Source: Anaerolineales bacterium UBA5797 (GTDB taxonomy: Bacteria; Chloroflexota; Anaerolineae; Anaerolineales; Villigracilaceae). From it: a stretch of 38,072 nt of DNA. The stretch is taken from the NCBI GenBank assembly GCA_002418205.1, contig DIDP01000081.1, positions 32,072-70,143 on the forward strand. The letters are read 5' to 3'. Of the stretch, positions 24,225-32,001 are shown piece after piece. The notes below the pieces were generated by a model. The model was not told the DNA's origin. It was given only the letters and a program-made list of their open reading frames with translations, and made no database searches. The translations under genes were made by a program, and so were the position numbers. Positions within the stretch are counted from its first letter, which is position 1. Each line of letters starts with the position of its first letter.

Positions 24225-25445
24225 CTACTCCTTTAGATGTCCGCGAAGTATGCCCGGCAGGAGCGCATAGAACTCCGTTGCCTTTACAACATCATAGAGC
24301 GGCACATTCTCATGGCTGGTGTGGGCAGTCTTCTCATCGCCGGGACCGAATCCGATCGAAGGGATGCCTGCCTTGCCAGCCCAATACGTTCCGTTGGTCG
24401 AAAAGTCCCATGTGCCCAGCGGACGCTTTTCCTCCCACAACGCCTCGATGGTTTCCTGCCCTGCCTGCGTCAGTGGATGCGTATCATCCAACAGCCAGGG
24501 CGGATAGAACTTCGAGACCGGGAAGACGAAACCCGTATAGGACGGGGTATCGTAGAACAGCTCCTCCACACGGATCTCCTCCTGCAGGTAGTCGGGGATC
24601 AGTCCCTTGATCTGTGCGATGACTTCATCCCGCGGCTCGTTCGAGGTGATGCGGCGGTCGAGGAAGATCGTGAACTGATCGGGCACGGCGTTGAGCGAGG
24701 CTGTGCGCACCCGCACATCGGTCACCGCCACGGAGGAGCGTCCCTGCACCGGGTGGGAACCCATGCCCAGCCGGAAGCGGCGGTCCAGTTCACGGATCTG
24801 CGTGATGACCGACATCATCTTGTATACGGCGTTGTCGCCCAGATAATGGGAGGCGGCATGCGCCGATCGCCCGGAGGCGGTGATCTTCAGCTCGATGCGC
24901 CCTTTGTGTCCGCGGTAGACCCGCATTTTGGTCGGCTCGCCAATGACCACGAAATCGGGTTTCGCCTGCGGATCGGCATCCACAAAGGAATTGGGCGCAA
25001 TACCGTCGCACCACTCCTCCATGTTGCCGAAGTAGTAGGCGGTGTAACCGTCGAGCAGACCCAGATCGCGGGCAATGGACAGGCCATAGACCATGCCGGG
25101 CGTACTGCCCTTTTCATCGCAGGCGCCGCGTGCATACAGCACCCCGTTCTCTTCCTTGCCCACGAACGGGTCCCACTCCCACTCTGCAGGGTCGCCAACG
25201 CCGACCGTGTCGATGTGCGAGTCGAAGACGATCACCTTCTCGCCGTCACCGATGCGCCCGATGGTGTTGCCCATCTTGTCGAAGCGGGTCTCGTCGAAGC
25301 CGAGTTTTTGCATCTCCGCCTGGATGCGGTCGCCGACATCCTTGATCTGGCCGTCCATGCTGGGGATGGCGACGATCTCGCGCATGAAGTTCATGATCTC
25401 GTCGCGCTGGTCATCGACCTTTTGTTTGATTTCCTGAATTGTCAC
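24225..25445 (-). CDS. YgeY-like M20 metallohydrolase
   Basis: Dinuclear-zinc amidohydrolase/peptidase of the M20 family, 406 residues, closest in layout to YgeY (selenium metabolism hydrolase) and to ArgE/DapE. Metal and catalytic residues are in DSHIDTV (His77, Asp79), GACDEKG (Asp110) and the catalytic pair in NMEEWCDG (Glu143, Glu144). GEPTKMRVYRGHKGRIELKI and AHTSHENV near the C-terminus are also family blocks. It begins with GTG at 25445, supported by GAGGT 4 bases before it. In E. coli ygeY sits next to ygeW and ygeX in the purine/urate degradation cluster; here it lies between the GntR regulator and the PyrB-like gene. It probably removes a carbamoyl or acyl group from a linear purine breakdown product; the exact reaction is inferred. 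Confidence 0.87.
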   Translation of the reverse strand: MTIQEIKQKVDDQRDEIMNFMREIVAIPSMDGQIKDVGDRIQAEMQKLGFDETRFDKMGNTIGRIGDGEKVIVFDSHIDTVGVGDPAEWEWDPFVGKEENGVLYARGACDEKGSTPGMVYGLSIARDLGLLDGYTAYYFGNMEEWCDGIAPNSFVDADPQAKPDFVVIGEPTKMRVYRGHKGRIELKITASGRSAHAASHYLGDNAVYKMMSVITQIRELDRRFRLGMGSHPVQGRSSVAVTDVRVRTASLNAVPDQFTIFLDRRITSNEPRDEVIAQIKGLIPDYLQEEIRVEELFYDTPSYTGFVFPVSKFYPPWLLDDTHPLTQAGQETIEALWEEKRPLGTWDFSTNGTYWAGKAGIPSIGFGPGDEKTAHTSHENVPLYDVVKATEFYALLPGILRGHLKE

Positions 25446-25469
25446 TTTTACCTCGATGTAAAAAAATAA

Positions 25470-25568
25470 TTAGCCACGGAGCAACTGTGGCAATGAACTC
25501 ATCACCATCTTTCAACACCAGCCTCGTCACTCAACCCGTCTCATCCATTCTGCGTTCTTTGTGGCTAT
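25470..25568. repeat. TAGCCAC-ended repeat overlapping the GntR stop codon
   Basis: The left end ATTAGCCACGGAGC and the right end GTTCTTTGTGGCTATGA carry inverted TAGCCAC/GTGGCTA words. On the minus strand the right end begins TCATAGCCACAAAGAACGC, and its TAG (25565-25567) is the stop codon of the GntR gene. The element fills the gap to the YgeY-like gene. Confidence 0.6.
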
Positions 25569-26281
25569 GAATTTCCGACGCGCCGGTTGACGTGGAACTG
25601 GAAATAGCCGGGGATGAAATAGCTCACCGAATAATCGATCACCGTGCCGCCGATATCGAACAACTGCGACTTGAACCGCAGCAGCACGTCATCACGCTGG
25701 ATCTCGAGCGGCTTTGCCACATCGGCGGGCGCATTGGTCGCGCCGATCACAGCCCGCGAAACGCCGAACCGATCGCCGCGCCCGATCAAAAAGTCCAGCA
25801 CCGAGCCGGTGAATCCCTCCGGCAGATCGCGCGGCTGAATGACAGACTCGGGCAGGGTATCGATCAGGTACGCGGCTGGGCGTCCATCGGCGCGCATCAC
25901 GCGTCGGATCCGTGTGAGGCGGGTTCCCACCGAAAGACCCAACCCGGCGGCGGTATCCTCATCCGCCTCCACCTGTTCGATGTGCAGGTCGCTGACCGCA
26001 ACGGCCAGGTTCATGCGCCGCGCCATGGTCTCCAGGCTTTCCAGCACCTCCAGACCTGCATCGATCACCGGCACCTTGCCGACCACATACGTGCCCGATC
26101 CCTGCCTGCGCCGGATCAAGCCCTGCGTCTCGAATGTGCGCATCGCCTCGCGCAGCGTGGCGCGCGAAACCCCCATTTGTTTTGCAAGTTCAGGCTCCGA
26201 GGTCAACCGCTGACCCGCAGGCGTCTTCGCGATCAGATCCGCCAGATCGGCTTGCAAACGCTGAAAAGGAAAGTTTGCCAT
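25565..26281 (-). CDS. GntR family regulator with UTRA domain (HutC subfamily)
   Basis: Transcription regulator of 238 residues. Residues 1-72 form the winged helix-turn-helix, with LTSEPELAKQMGVSRATLREAMRTFETQG as the recognition part (given here in part: SEPELAKQMGVSRATLREA) and RRQGSGTYV as the wing. Residues about 85-235 form a UTRA ligand-binding domain with ADGRPAAYLIDTLPES and the C-terminal DYSVSYFIPGYFQFHV. The start codon overlaps the adenine deaminase stop by one base (TAATG at 26279-26283) and GGAGGG precedes it, so the two proteins are coupled. Such regulators usually repress a catabolic cluster and release DNA on binding a substrate or intermediate. The TTGT-N3-ACAA dyads in the island's promoters are its most likely operators. 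The stop codon lies in a repeat. Confidence 0.88.
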   Translation of the reverse strand: MANFPFQRLQADLADLIAKTPAGQRLTSEPELAKQMGVSRATLREAMRTFETQGLIRRRQGSGTYVVGKVPVIDAGLEVLESLETMARRMNLAVAVSDLHIEQVEADEDTAAGLGLSVGTRLTRIRRVMRADGRPAAYLIDTLPESVIQPRDLPEGFTGSVLDFLIGRGDRFGVSRAVIGATNAPADVAKPLEIQRDDVLLRFKSQLFDIGGTVIDYSVSYFIPGYFQFHVNRRVGNS

Positions 26282-28068
26282 TATCCCTCCACAACTGGAA
26301 TGAATTTGAATTGGGTCACATCCACAAGGCCCAGGTCGGAGATCCGCAGTTCAGGGATCACCACAAGCGCGAGCAGTGACAACTGCATGTTCGGGTTGTT
26401 CAATGTGCAGCCACACGCCTTAAAACCCTTCAGGATCGATTCCGCTTTGCGCGCCACCAGGTCCGCTTTCTCGGTGGACATCAATCCGGCGATCTTCAAC
26501 TCGACCCTGCCGATCACCTTTCCGTTCTTGACAACGACCTGACCGCCGCCGCATCCTGCCAGGCTGTTGCCTGCCGCCGCCATGGACTCCTCATCCGTGC
26601 CGACAATGATCATGTGATGCGAGTCGTGCGCCACCGTGGAGGCGACCGCGCATTTGGATTTGAATCCAAACCCATGGACGAGCCCCAGCGTGATCCCGTT
26701 CAGCCCGTCATGGCGTTTGACGATGGCGATCTTGGCGAGGTCGCGGGAAATATCCGGCCGGATCCCGCCGTCCACGGGTTGCACCTCGAATTTCATATGC
26801 CGCGTGGGCGCCTGGTTTTCGATGATGCCGATCACGTTTGCTTTGACTTTCGACTTTCCACTATCAACCTTCAACCTAAAGTCCTCCGCCCTCAACGGCT
26901 TCTTTAAATGCACGGAGTTCACCGCCCAGGCGGGATATTTGAATTTCGGCAGGCTAACCTTCCACTTCCCGTTTTCCGCAATGACCTGTCCTTTGGCGAT
27001 GACCACGTCCGCCTTGAACTTCTTCAAATCCTTCACCAGCACCACATCCGCCCAGCGACCGGGCGCGATCATGCCGATCTCTTTGGTCAGGCCGAAATGC
27101 TCGGCGGTGTTGATCGTCATCATCTGGATGGCGGTCAGCGGGTCGAGTCCCTGCTCGATAGCGTGACGCAGGACGCGGTCCATATGACCGTCGAATGAGA
27201 TCGTCTGGGCGTGCGAGTCGTCGGTCACCAGCAGGAAGCGCCGCGAGTCCAGACCCAGTTCCGTGATCGCACCGACCTGCGAGGCGACATCCAGCCACGC
27301 CGAACCATAACGGAGCATGGCTTTCATGCCCTGGCGCACACGGATCACGGCATCCTCGAGGCGGGTGCCTTCGTGGTCGTCCTCCACACCGCCTGCGGCA
27401 TACCCGTGGAACGGCAGCCCGATATCGGGCGAGGCATAATGCCCGCCCACGGTCTTGCCGTGCGCATGCGTAATGGATATCTCCTCCAGCATGTTTTTAT
27501 CGCCCATGAACACGCCGGGGAAGTTCATCATCTCACCCAGACCGATGACCCCTTTCCACTTCATCGCCTGCGCCACTTCCTTCGGTCCGATATGCGCGCC
27601 GGGAGTCTCGAAGCCGGGCGCGGACGGGACGCACGAGGGCATCTGCACCCACACATGGATGGGCTGGTTCTGCGCCTCGTCCACCATCAACTTCACGCCC
27701 TTGAGCCCGAATATATTCGCCATCTCATGCGGATCGATGAACATGCCGGTCGTGCCGCGCGCCGCCACCGCCCGCACGAATTCCGTGACCGTGACCATGC
27801 CCGATTCGACGTGCATGTGCCCATCGAGCAAGCCGGGCACGAGAAAACGCCCTTTCGCTTCGATGACCTTCGTCTTTTTGCCGATGGTGTGACGCGCGTC
27901 CCCGCCCACGTAGGCGACATGCCCGTCCTTGATGGCGATGTCGGTGCGGGGGATGATCTCGCCCGATTGGACACAGACCCACTTTCCGTTACGGATGACC
28001 GTGTCGGCGGGGACGCGCCCCATGGCGGTATCGACGAGCGCGCGGGTCAGTTTTGTGGATGAGGGCAT
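26281..28068 (-). CDS. ade: Adenine deaminase
   Basis: Adenine deaminase (Ade/YerA group of the amidohydrolase superfamily), 595 residues. It converts adenine to hypoxanthine and ammonia. Metal ligands are in LDGHMHVESG (His84, His86), followed by FIDPHEMANIFG. The family also shows GVEDDHEGT, VTDDSHAQ, TINTAEHFGL and the C-terminal VAHDSHHMIIVG and GGGQVVVKNGKV blocks. The ribosome site GGAGA is 6 bases before ATG 28068. Residues about 398-410 (LKVDSGKSKVKAN) are encoded by a low-complexity repeat inserted in frame, just before the conserved VIGIIENQAPTRH. The product hypoxanthine would be a substrate of the xanthine dehydrogenase encoded downstream. The gene is coupled to the GntR regulator. 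Confidence 0.93.
   Translation of the reverse strand: MPSSTKLTRALVDTAMGRVPADTVIRNGKWVCVQSGEIIPRTDIAIKDGHVAYVGGDARHTIGKKTKVIEAKGRFLVPGLLDGHMHVESGMVTVTEFVRAVAARGTTGMFIDPHEMANIFGLKGVKLMVDEAQNQPIHVWVQMPSCVPSAPGFETPGAHIGPKEVAQAMKWKGVIGLGEMMNFPGVFMGDKNMLEEISITHAHGKTVGGHYASPDIGLPFHGYAAGGVEDDHEGTRLEDAVIRVRQGMKAMLRYGSAWLDVASQVGAITELGLDSRRFLLVTDDSHAQTISFDGHMDRVLRHAIEQGLDPLTAIQMMTINTAEHFGLTKEIGMIAPGRWADVVLVKDLKKFKADVVIAKGQVIAENGKWKVSLPKFKYPAWAVNSVHLKKPLRAEDFRLKVDSGKSKVKANVIGIIENQAPTRHMKFEVQPVDGGIRPDISRDLAKIAIVKRHDGLNGITLGLVHGFGFKSKCAVASTVAHDSHHMIIVGTDEESMAAAGNSLAGCGGGQVVVKNGKVIGRVELKIAGLMSTEKADLVARKAESILKGFKACGCTLNNPNMQLSLLALVVIPELRISDLGLVDVTQFKFIPVVEG
26841..26877. repeat. Low-complexity repeat in frame inside adenine deaminase
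   Basis: On the minus strand the tract reads AGGTTGAAGGTTGATAGTG followed by GAAAGTCGAAAGTCAAAG, two short-period repeats. Its first part shares AGGTTGAAGGTT with the tandem tract at 28083-28142 just upstream of the gene, suggesting a common origin. Confidence 0.6.
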
Positions 28069-28082
28069 GCTGTCTCCGTTTT

Positions 28083-28142
28083 TAGGTTGAAGGTTACAAG
28101 TTACAGGTTACATGGTACAGGTTGAAGGTTACAGGTTACAGT
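28083..28142. repeat. Tandem AGGTTGAAGGTTACA repeats
   Basis: Units of GGTTGAAGGTTACA and AGGTTACA follow one another for about 60 bases. It fills the gap between the small membrane protein gene and adenine deaminase. No dyad or gene is seen in it. Copy number is likely to vary between strains. Confidence 0.75.
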
Positions 28143-28143
28143 T

Positions 28144-28452
28144 TCACCTGATCTGATAAAACAGGGCAACCCCGATCACCCACAGGGTCGCCAGGAACGC
28201 CGGGATCAACAGGATCCACGCCCAACGTTTGTTATTCTCCCGCACTGCCGCAGCGGCGAGGACCTGGAACAGTGGCAGGAGGATCGGCGCTCTATACAAG
28301 CCCGGTGCGCCGCTGAGGTAATACGAAAACGGGATGAACAGGACCGCGCCGAGCAGGACAAGCCAGTACTTCTCCTTGTGAACACCGAGGGCTGAAACCA
28401 GCAGGGATACGAAAACCGCCGGGAAACCGAAGAGCAGGATGATAAGGTTCAT
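28144..28452 (-). CDS. Small hydrophobic membrane protein, unknown function
   Basis: A 102-residue protein with four hydrophobic stretches, at about residues 1-22, 28-48, 54-70 and 78-99, and few charges. I do not recognise the family. It lies in the same direction between the cupin and adenine deaminase genes, with 63 bases before the former's stop. There is no clear ribosome site before ATG 28452, which weakens the call. Base composition is like its neighbours. It could be an accessory membrane protein of the island or an unrelated passenger. Confidence 0.6.
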   Translation of the reverse strand: MNLIILLFGFPAVFVSLLVSALGVHKEKYWLVLLGAVLFIPFSYYLSGAPGLYRAPILLPLFQVLAAAAVRENNKRWAWILLIPAFLATLWVIGVALFYQIR

Positions 28453-28515
28453 TGAGTATCGACGCCCGGTGCAAACGATGGAGGGACGGTCATGAGGCGG
28501 ACAAGGCTCGTTCGC

Positions 28516-28860
28516 TTATTTGTTGAGGATGATCGGGAACATCACCACATCCACAAAGCGCATCGCCTGCGCGCCGGTATTGTGGAATTGGTGAGGCTCG
28601 TTGGGCGCGATGTAAAGCACAGACCCTTCCGAAACGGGGTGCGTGCTCCCGTCCGTCTCCACTTCACCGCCGCCAGCCAGCACGTAGATCTCATGTTCGT
28701 TGTCATGCTGGTGCATCTGGGACGACTTCCCGGGCTCCAGTTCCATGACGCGCATGCCAAAGTTGTTCGCCCCCTGTGAAGCATTGATCGCCCAACGCAC
28801 GGTCAGGCCGTCAACGCCGCTGGCTTCCACAGGCAGATCACGATAGTCCTTGATATACAT
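28516..28860 (-). CDS. Cupin-domain protein
   Basis: Single-domain cupin of 114 residues. The first cupin motif is HQHDNEHEIYVLAGGGEV (about residues 50-67) with two His and a Glu as likely metal ligands; the second is APNEPHQFHNTG (about 86-97) with the third His. AAAGGAG lies 7 bases before ATG 28860. Small cupins next to catabolic operons are often isomerases, hydrolases or ligand sensors; here it follows the deaminase gene and precedes adenine deaminase. It might stabilise or isomerise a ring-opening intermediate, but nothing in the sequence tells which. Confidence 0.82.
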   Translation of the reverse strand: MYIKDYRDLPVEASGVDGLTVRWAINASQGANNFGMRVMELEPGKSSQMHQHDNEHEIYVLAGGGEVETDGSTHPVSEGSVLYIAPNEPHQFHNTGAQAMRFVDVVMFPIILNK

Positions 28861-28882
28861 TGGGTTCTCCTTTCGTTACCAT

Positions 28883-28985
28883 GTCATTGCGAGGGTGCAT
28901 ATGTCATTGCGAGGCGGCTATCGCCGCCGTGGCAATCTTCTCTAACTGCCTGATACAAGATTGCTTCGCTTCGCTCGCAATGACA
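28883..28985. repeat. TCATTGCGAG palindromic repeat, family A, copy 4, with duplicated left end
   Basis: The terminal word GTCATTGCGAG occurs twice at the left (28883 and 28902), then an inner GGCGGC...GCCGCC dyad, CAATCTTC, GATTGCTTCGC and the right end CTCGCAATGACA. The doubled end suggests insertion of one copy beside another followed by loss. It separates the deaminase and cupin genes. Confidence 0.8.
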
Positions 28986-28986
28986 T

Positions 28987-30363
28987 TTAAGAGAGCAGCC
29001 TCCTCGCAGACTTGTTGTGCTTCTCGATCAACTTCCCTTCATCCAGGGTGACGACGCTTCCTTCCTTGACGATGAATTTGCCTCCGACTACGGTGTAATC
29101 CACGCGGACGGGTTGTCCGAACACGATCGCGGAGACGGGATCATGCATGCCGCTGAACTCGATACGGTTCAGGTTCACCGCGAAGAAATCGGCGCACTTT
29201 CCACTTTCCAGGCTTCCAATATCTTTCCTGCCTAAAACCGCCGCCCCGCCGCGCGTGCCAAGATACAAGGCTTCCCGCGCCGTCATGAGTTTTCTATTCG
29301 GGTCATTGGACAGTGAGTATCCGGTGATGCCTTCCTTGACTCGCGAGACCAGCATCGCATTGCGGACCTCTGCCAGCAGGTGCGAGCCGTCGTTGGAGGC
29401 GGAGCCATCGACTCCCAAACCGACATTGACGCCTGCCGCCCGATATTGCTTGATCGGCGCGATGCCGGAAGCGAGTCGCATATTGGAGGTGGGACAGTGC
29501 GCCACGCCGCAATTATGCTTGGCGAAGACTTGAATCTCCTCATCGTTGACCCAGACCGCGTGCGCAAACCACACGTCGTCACCCACCCAGTCCACTTCCT
29601 GCATGTATCCAACGGGACGGTGACCGAACATCTGCATGCAGAATTGTTCCTCGTCCTCGGTCTCTGCGAGATGCGTGTGCAGATGCACGCCATACTCGCG
29701 CGCCAGTTTGGCGGATTGCTTCATCAGGTCGCTGGTCACGCTGAACGGTGAACACGGCGCGAGCACGATCTGCACCATCGAGCCGGGTTTCGGGTCGTGA
29801 TAGGTTTCGATCAGGCGCTGGGAGTCTTTGAGGATGGACACTTCATCGTCCACCACACTGTCGGGCGGGAGACCGCCCTTCGATTCACCGAGGCTCATCG
29901 AGCCGCGCGAGGCGTGGATGCGGAGTCCGGTCTGTTTGGCGGCGGCAATTTCATCGTCGAGCTTTGAGCCGTTCGGGTAGAGGTAGAGATGGTCTGAGGC
30001 GGTGGTGCATCCCGAAAGGGCGAGTTCGGTCAGTGCGGTGGAAGTCGAAATGAAAATATCTTCAGGCTGCAGGCGCGCCCAGATCGGGTAGAGCGTCTTG
30101 AGCCAGTTGAACAGGTTGGCATCCTGCGCGGCGGGGACGGCGCGCGTCAGGGTCTGGTAGAAGTGGTGGTGCGTGTTGACCAGCCCCGGCACGAGCACGT
30201 GACCCGTCAGATCGAGGATTTCGTCGGCTTCGGTGGGCAGGCTTGCGGTGGGACCGACCTGCTCGATGAAGCCATCGCGAATAAAAAGACCACCATCCGA
30301 GAGCTCGGTCTGGTGGTCATCCATGGTGATGAGATGGGCGTGTTTGACGAGGAGTGTAGTCAT
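28987..30363 (-). CDS. 8-oxoguanine deaminase-like amidohydrolase (SsnA/AtzB group)
   Basis: Amidohydrolase of 458 residues in the AtzB/TrzN/8-oxoguanine deaminase group, the group that also holds SsnA of the E. coli purine cluster. Metal ligands are the NTHHHFYQTLTRAVP segment (His65, His67), LHTHLAETEDE, and the conserved His in WFAHAVW, with the metal Asp in GLGVDGSASNDGSHLL. FYQTLTRAVPAAQDANLFNW is the stretch I associate with 8-oxoguanine deaminase. Expected reaction: 8-oxoguanine to urate and ammonia; guanine deaminase activity cannot be excluded. It is the first gene of the island and has a strong promoter with an operator-like dyad over the transcription start. Urate would feed the xanthine dehydrogenase or ring-opening steps. 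Confidence 0.87.
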   Translation of the reverse strand: MTTLLVKHAHLITMDDHQTELSDGGLFIRDGFIEQVGPTASLPTEADEILDLTGHVLVPGLVNTHHHFYQTLTRAVPAAQDANLFNWLKTLYPIWARLQPEDIFISTSTALTELALSGCTTASDHLYLYPNGSKLDDEIAAAKQTGLRIHASRGSMSLGESKGGLPPDSVVDDEVSILKDSQRLIETYHDPKPGSMVQIVLAPCSPFSVTSDLMKQSAKLAREYGVHLHTHLAETEDEEQFCMQMFGHRPVGYMQEVDWVGDDVWFAHAVWVNDEEIQVFAKHNCGVAHCPTSNMRLASGIAPIKQYRAAGVNVGLGVDGSASNDGSHLLAEVRNAMLVSRVKEGITGYSLSNDPNRKLMTAREALYLGTRGGAAVLGRKDIGSLESGKCADFFAVNLNRIEFSGMHDPVSAIVFGQPVRVDYTVVGGKFIVKEGSVVTLDEGKLIEKHNKSARRLLS

Positions 30364-30420
30364 GGGACGTGAATTCCAAGTATTTGGATAGGGTTTAGGG
30401 TTAATCTGACTAGACTACAT

Positions 30421-30464
30421 TTGTCTGACAATTCAAGTGTAGCAGAAGTGAGGGAGGATGTCAA
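30421..30464 (-). promoter_or_regulatory. Promoter and candidate GntR operator of the 8-oxoguanine deaminase-like gene
   Basis: On the minus strand, -35 TTGACA (30459-30464) and -10 TACACT (30436-30441) are 17 bases apart. The dyad TTGTCAGACAA (30421-30431) is perfect and covers the expected transcription start. It differs from the site at 12779-12789 by one end base. The start codon is 57 bases further on. Confidence 0.65.
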
Positions 30465-30542
30465 CATGAATCGATCGCGCTCCATCATGATCATCATCCC
30501 CGCCCCATTCCATGAATACAGGAGGCGCGTGATAAAAGTTAC

Positions 30543-30571
30543 TTGACTCTGACAACCGAAAAATGTAAGAT
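30543..30571 (+). promoter_or_regulatory. Promoter candidate for the cytochrome c peroxidase gene
   Basis: TTGACT (30543-30548) and TAAGAT (30566-30571) are 17 bases apart. The leader would be about 205 bases long and contains the dyad at 30621-30649. The 420-base divergent region 30364-30783 holds only this, the opposing promoter and the dyad. Confidence 0.5.
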
Positions 30572-30620
30572 GTGAAAAATGTAACTTATTCTTATCCGGC
30601 TCCACAAAAGCCGGGCGTAC

Positions 30621-30649
30621 AATATGAACAGCGTTTCATCGTTCATATT
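30621..30649 (+). promoter_or_regulatory. Dyad in the leader of the cytochrome c peroxidase gene
   Basis: AATATGAAC (30621-30629) and GTTCATATT (30641-30649) are perfect 9-base inverted copies 11 bases apart. It could be an operator for a dimeric regulator (one helical turn spacing of the half-sites is about right) or an RNA hairpin in the leader. Confidence 0.5.
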
Positions 30650-30783
30650 CAGTCGCCTTTAGTGGTATTGCGTAAAAGATCGCCCCGCCATACCCTGAAG
30701 GCATTTTTCTTTAAGAAAAGGAGGCGCCCGCCCATTTTCCGGTACGGTCTTGCATCCCTGAACATTCGAACATGGAGGATGAT

Positions 30784-32001
30784 ATGAAAAGGACTGGCAT
30801 GCGTTTTCTCATTGCAGCATTCGCAGCGGCGCTGGGGGTGGTATTGATCTTTTCCGTGGCAGCCGCGGACCCCGGCTTGACTCCCAACGAGCAGTTGGGC
30901 AGGTTGATCTTCTTCGATGAAAACCTTTCATTGAACGGGAACCAATCCTGCGCCAGTTGCCACGCGCCTGAGGTCGGCTGGACGGGACCGGATACCGATA
31001 TCAACGCGGGCGGCGCGGTTTACGAAGGTTCGATCCCGGGCCGATTTGGAAACCGCAAGCCGCCCAGCGCGGCATATGCCACCGTCAGCCCGGTCTTTCA
31101 CATGGATAAAAAGGGGCTGTTCACAGGCGGCAACTTCTGGGATGGGCGCGCCACCGGCGAGAAACTCGGCAACCCCGCCGCGGACCAGGCACAGGGTCCA
31201 TTTTTGAATCCATTGGAGCAGGCTCTGCTCTTCCCCGCCGATGTGGTGACCAGGGTCTGCGCCGCGGACTATGCCGATCTGTTCATGCAGGTCTGGGGGG
31301 CGGAGGTCTGCGACCCGGCGAATGTGGGCGCGGCGTATGATGCCATCGCCCTGTCCATCGCGGCGTATGAGGCTTCACCCGAGGTCAACGCCTTCAGTTC
31401 CAAGTTCGATCTGGCATACACCGGCAAGGTGAAACTGACGAAGGAGGAGCAGAAGGGATACGCCCTCTTCCAGGGCAAGGGCAAATGCAGGTTGTGCCAC
31501 CTTGGCAGCGGCAGGGATCCGCTCTTCACCGATTTCACCTTCGATAATCTGGGCATCCCCAGGAATCCGGAGAACCCATTCTATGCCGAACCAGATTTCA
31601 ATCCGCTTGGCTTCGCTTGGATCGATATGGGTCTGGGCGGCTTCCTGGAATCGAGACCAGACTACGCGCCCTATGCTGAAGACAACCTGGGCATGCACAA
31701 GGTGCCGACCCTGCGCAACGTGGACTTGAGACCATCGCCCGATTTCGTCAAAGCCTATGGTCACAACGGCTACTTCAAGTCGTTGTGGGGCATCGTGCAC
31801 TTCTACAACACGCGTGACGTGCTCTCGACCTGCCCCGGAGATTACACTGAGGCGCAGGCGCTTGCCGCCAATTGCTGGCCCGCGCCCGAAGTGACTGTGA
31901 ACGTCAACACCGCGGAATTGGGAGACCTGGGCTTGACCTTCGATGAGGAACAGGCGATCGTCGCATTCCTGAAGACGCTCAGCGACGGCTACGTGCCATA
32001 A
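30784..32001 (+). CDS. Diheme cytochrome c peroxidase / MauG family protein
   Basis: Exported diheme c-type cytochrome of 405 residues. A signal peptide covers about residues 1-27 (ending near AAA). Two heme-binding motifs are present: CASCH (56-60) and CRLCH (235-239). The family frame is clear: LGRLIFFDENLSLNGNQSCASC, FWDGRATGEKLGNP, KVPTLRNVDLRPSPDFVKAYGHNGYF (cited in part: KVPTLRNVDL and YGHNGYF), and an FLKTL end. It reduces hydrogen peroxide or oxidises another partner outside the membrane. The start ATG at 30784 has GGAGG 5 bases before it, better than the ATG at 30772. It stands alone after a long leader with a dyad, divergent from the purine island; a functional link is not shown. 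Confidence 0.9.
   Translation: MKRTGMRFLIAAFAAALGVVLIFSVAAADPGLTPNEQLGRLIFFDENLSLNGNQSCASCHAPEVGWTGPDTDINAGGAVYEGSIPGRFGNRKPPSAAYATVSPVFHMDKKGLFTGGNFWDGRATGEKLGNPAADQAQGPFLNPLEQALLFPADVVTRVCAADYADLFMQVWGAEVCDPANVGAAYDAIALSIAAYEASPEVNAFSSKFDLAYTGKVKLTKEEQKGYALFQGKGKCRLCHLGSGRDPLFTDFTFDNLGIPRNPENPFYAEPDFNPLGFAWIDMGLGGFLESRPDYAPYAEDNLGMHKVPTLRNVDLRPSPDFVKAYGHNGYFKSLWGIVHFYNTRDVLSTCPGDYTEAQALAANCWPAPEVTVNVNTAELGDLGLTFDEEQAIVAFLKTLSDGYVP

Noticed and set aside
24237..25469. Plus-strand open frame of 410 codons opposite the YgeY-like gene
   Set aside because: Shadow of a clear M20 hydrolase gene; no recognisable protein features.
25446..25564. Possible small gene between the GntR and YgeY-like genes
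   Set aside because: The sequence is a repeat with inverted TAGCCAC ends and has no ribosome site or sensible frame.
16639..28985. Repeats as a CRISPR array
   Set aside because: Copies are scattered between genes, vary in length and are not separated by regular spacers; no cas genes are present.
30750..30771. LexA-like box GAACATTCGAAC before the cytochrome gene
   Set aside because: The half-sites are direct, not inverted as a LexA box would require.
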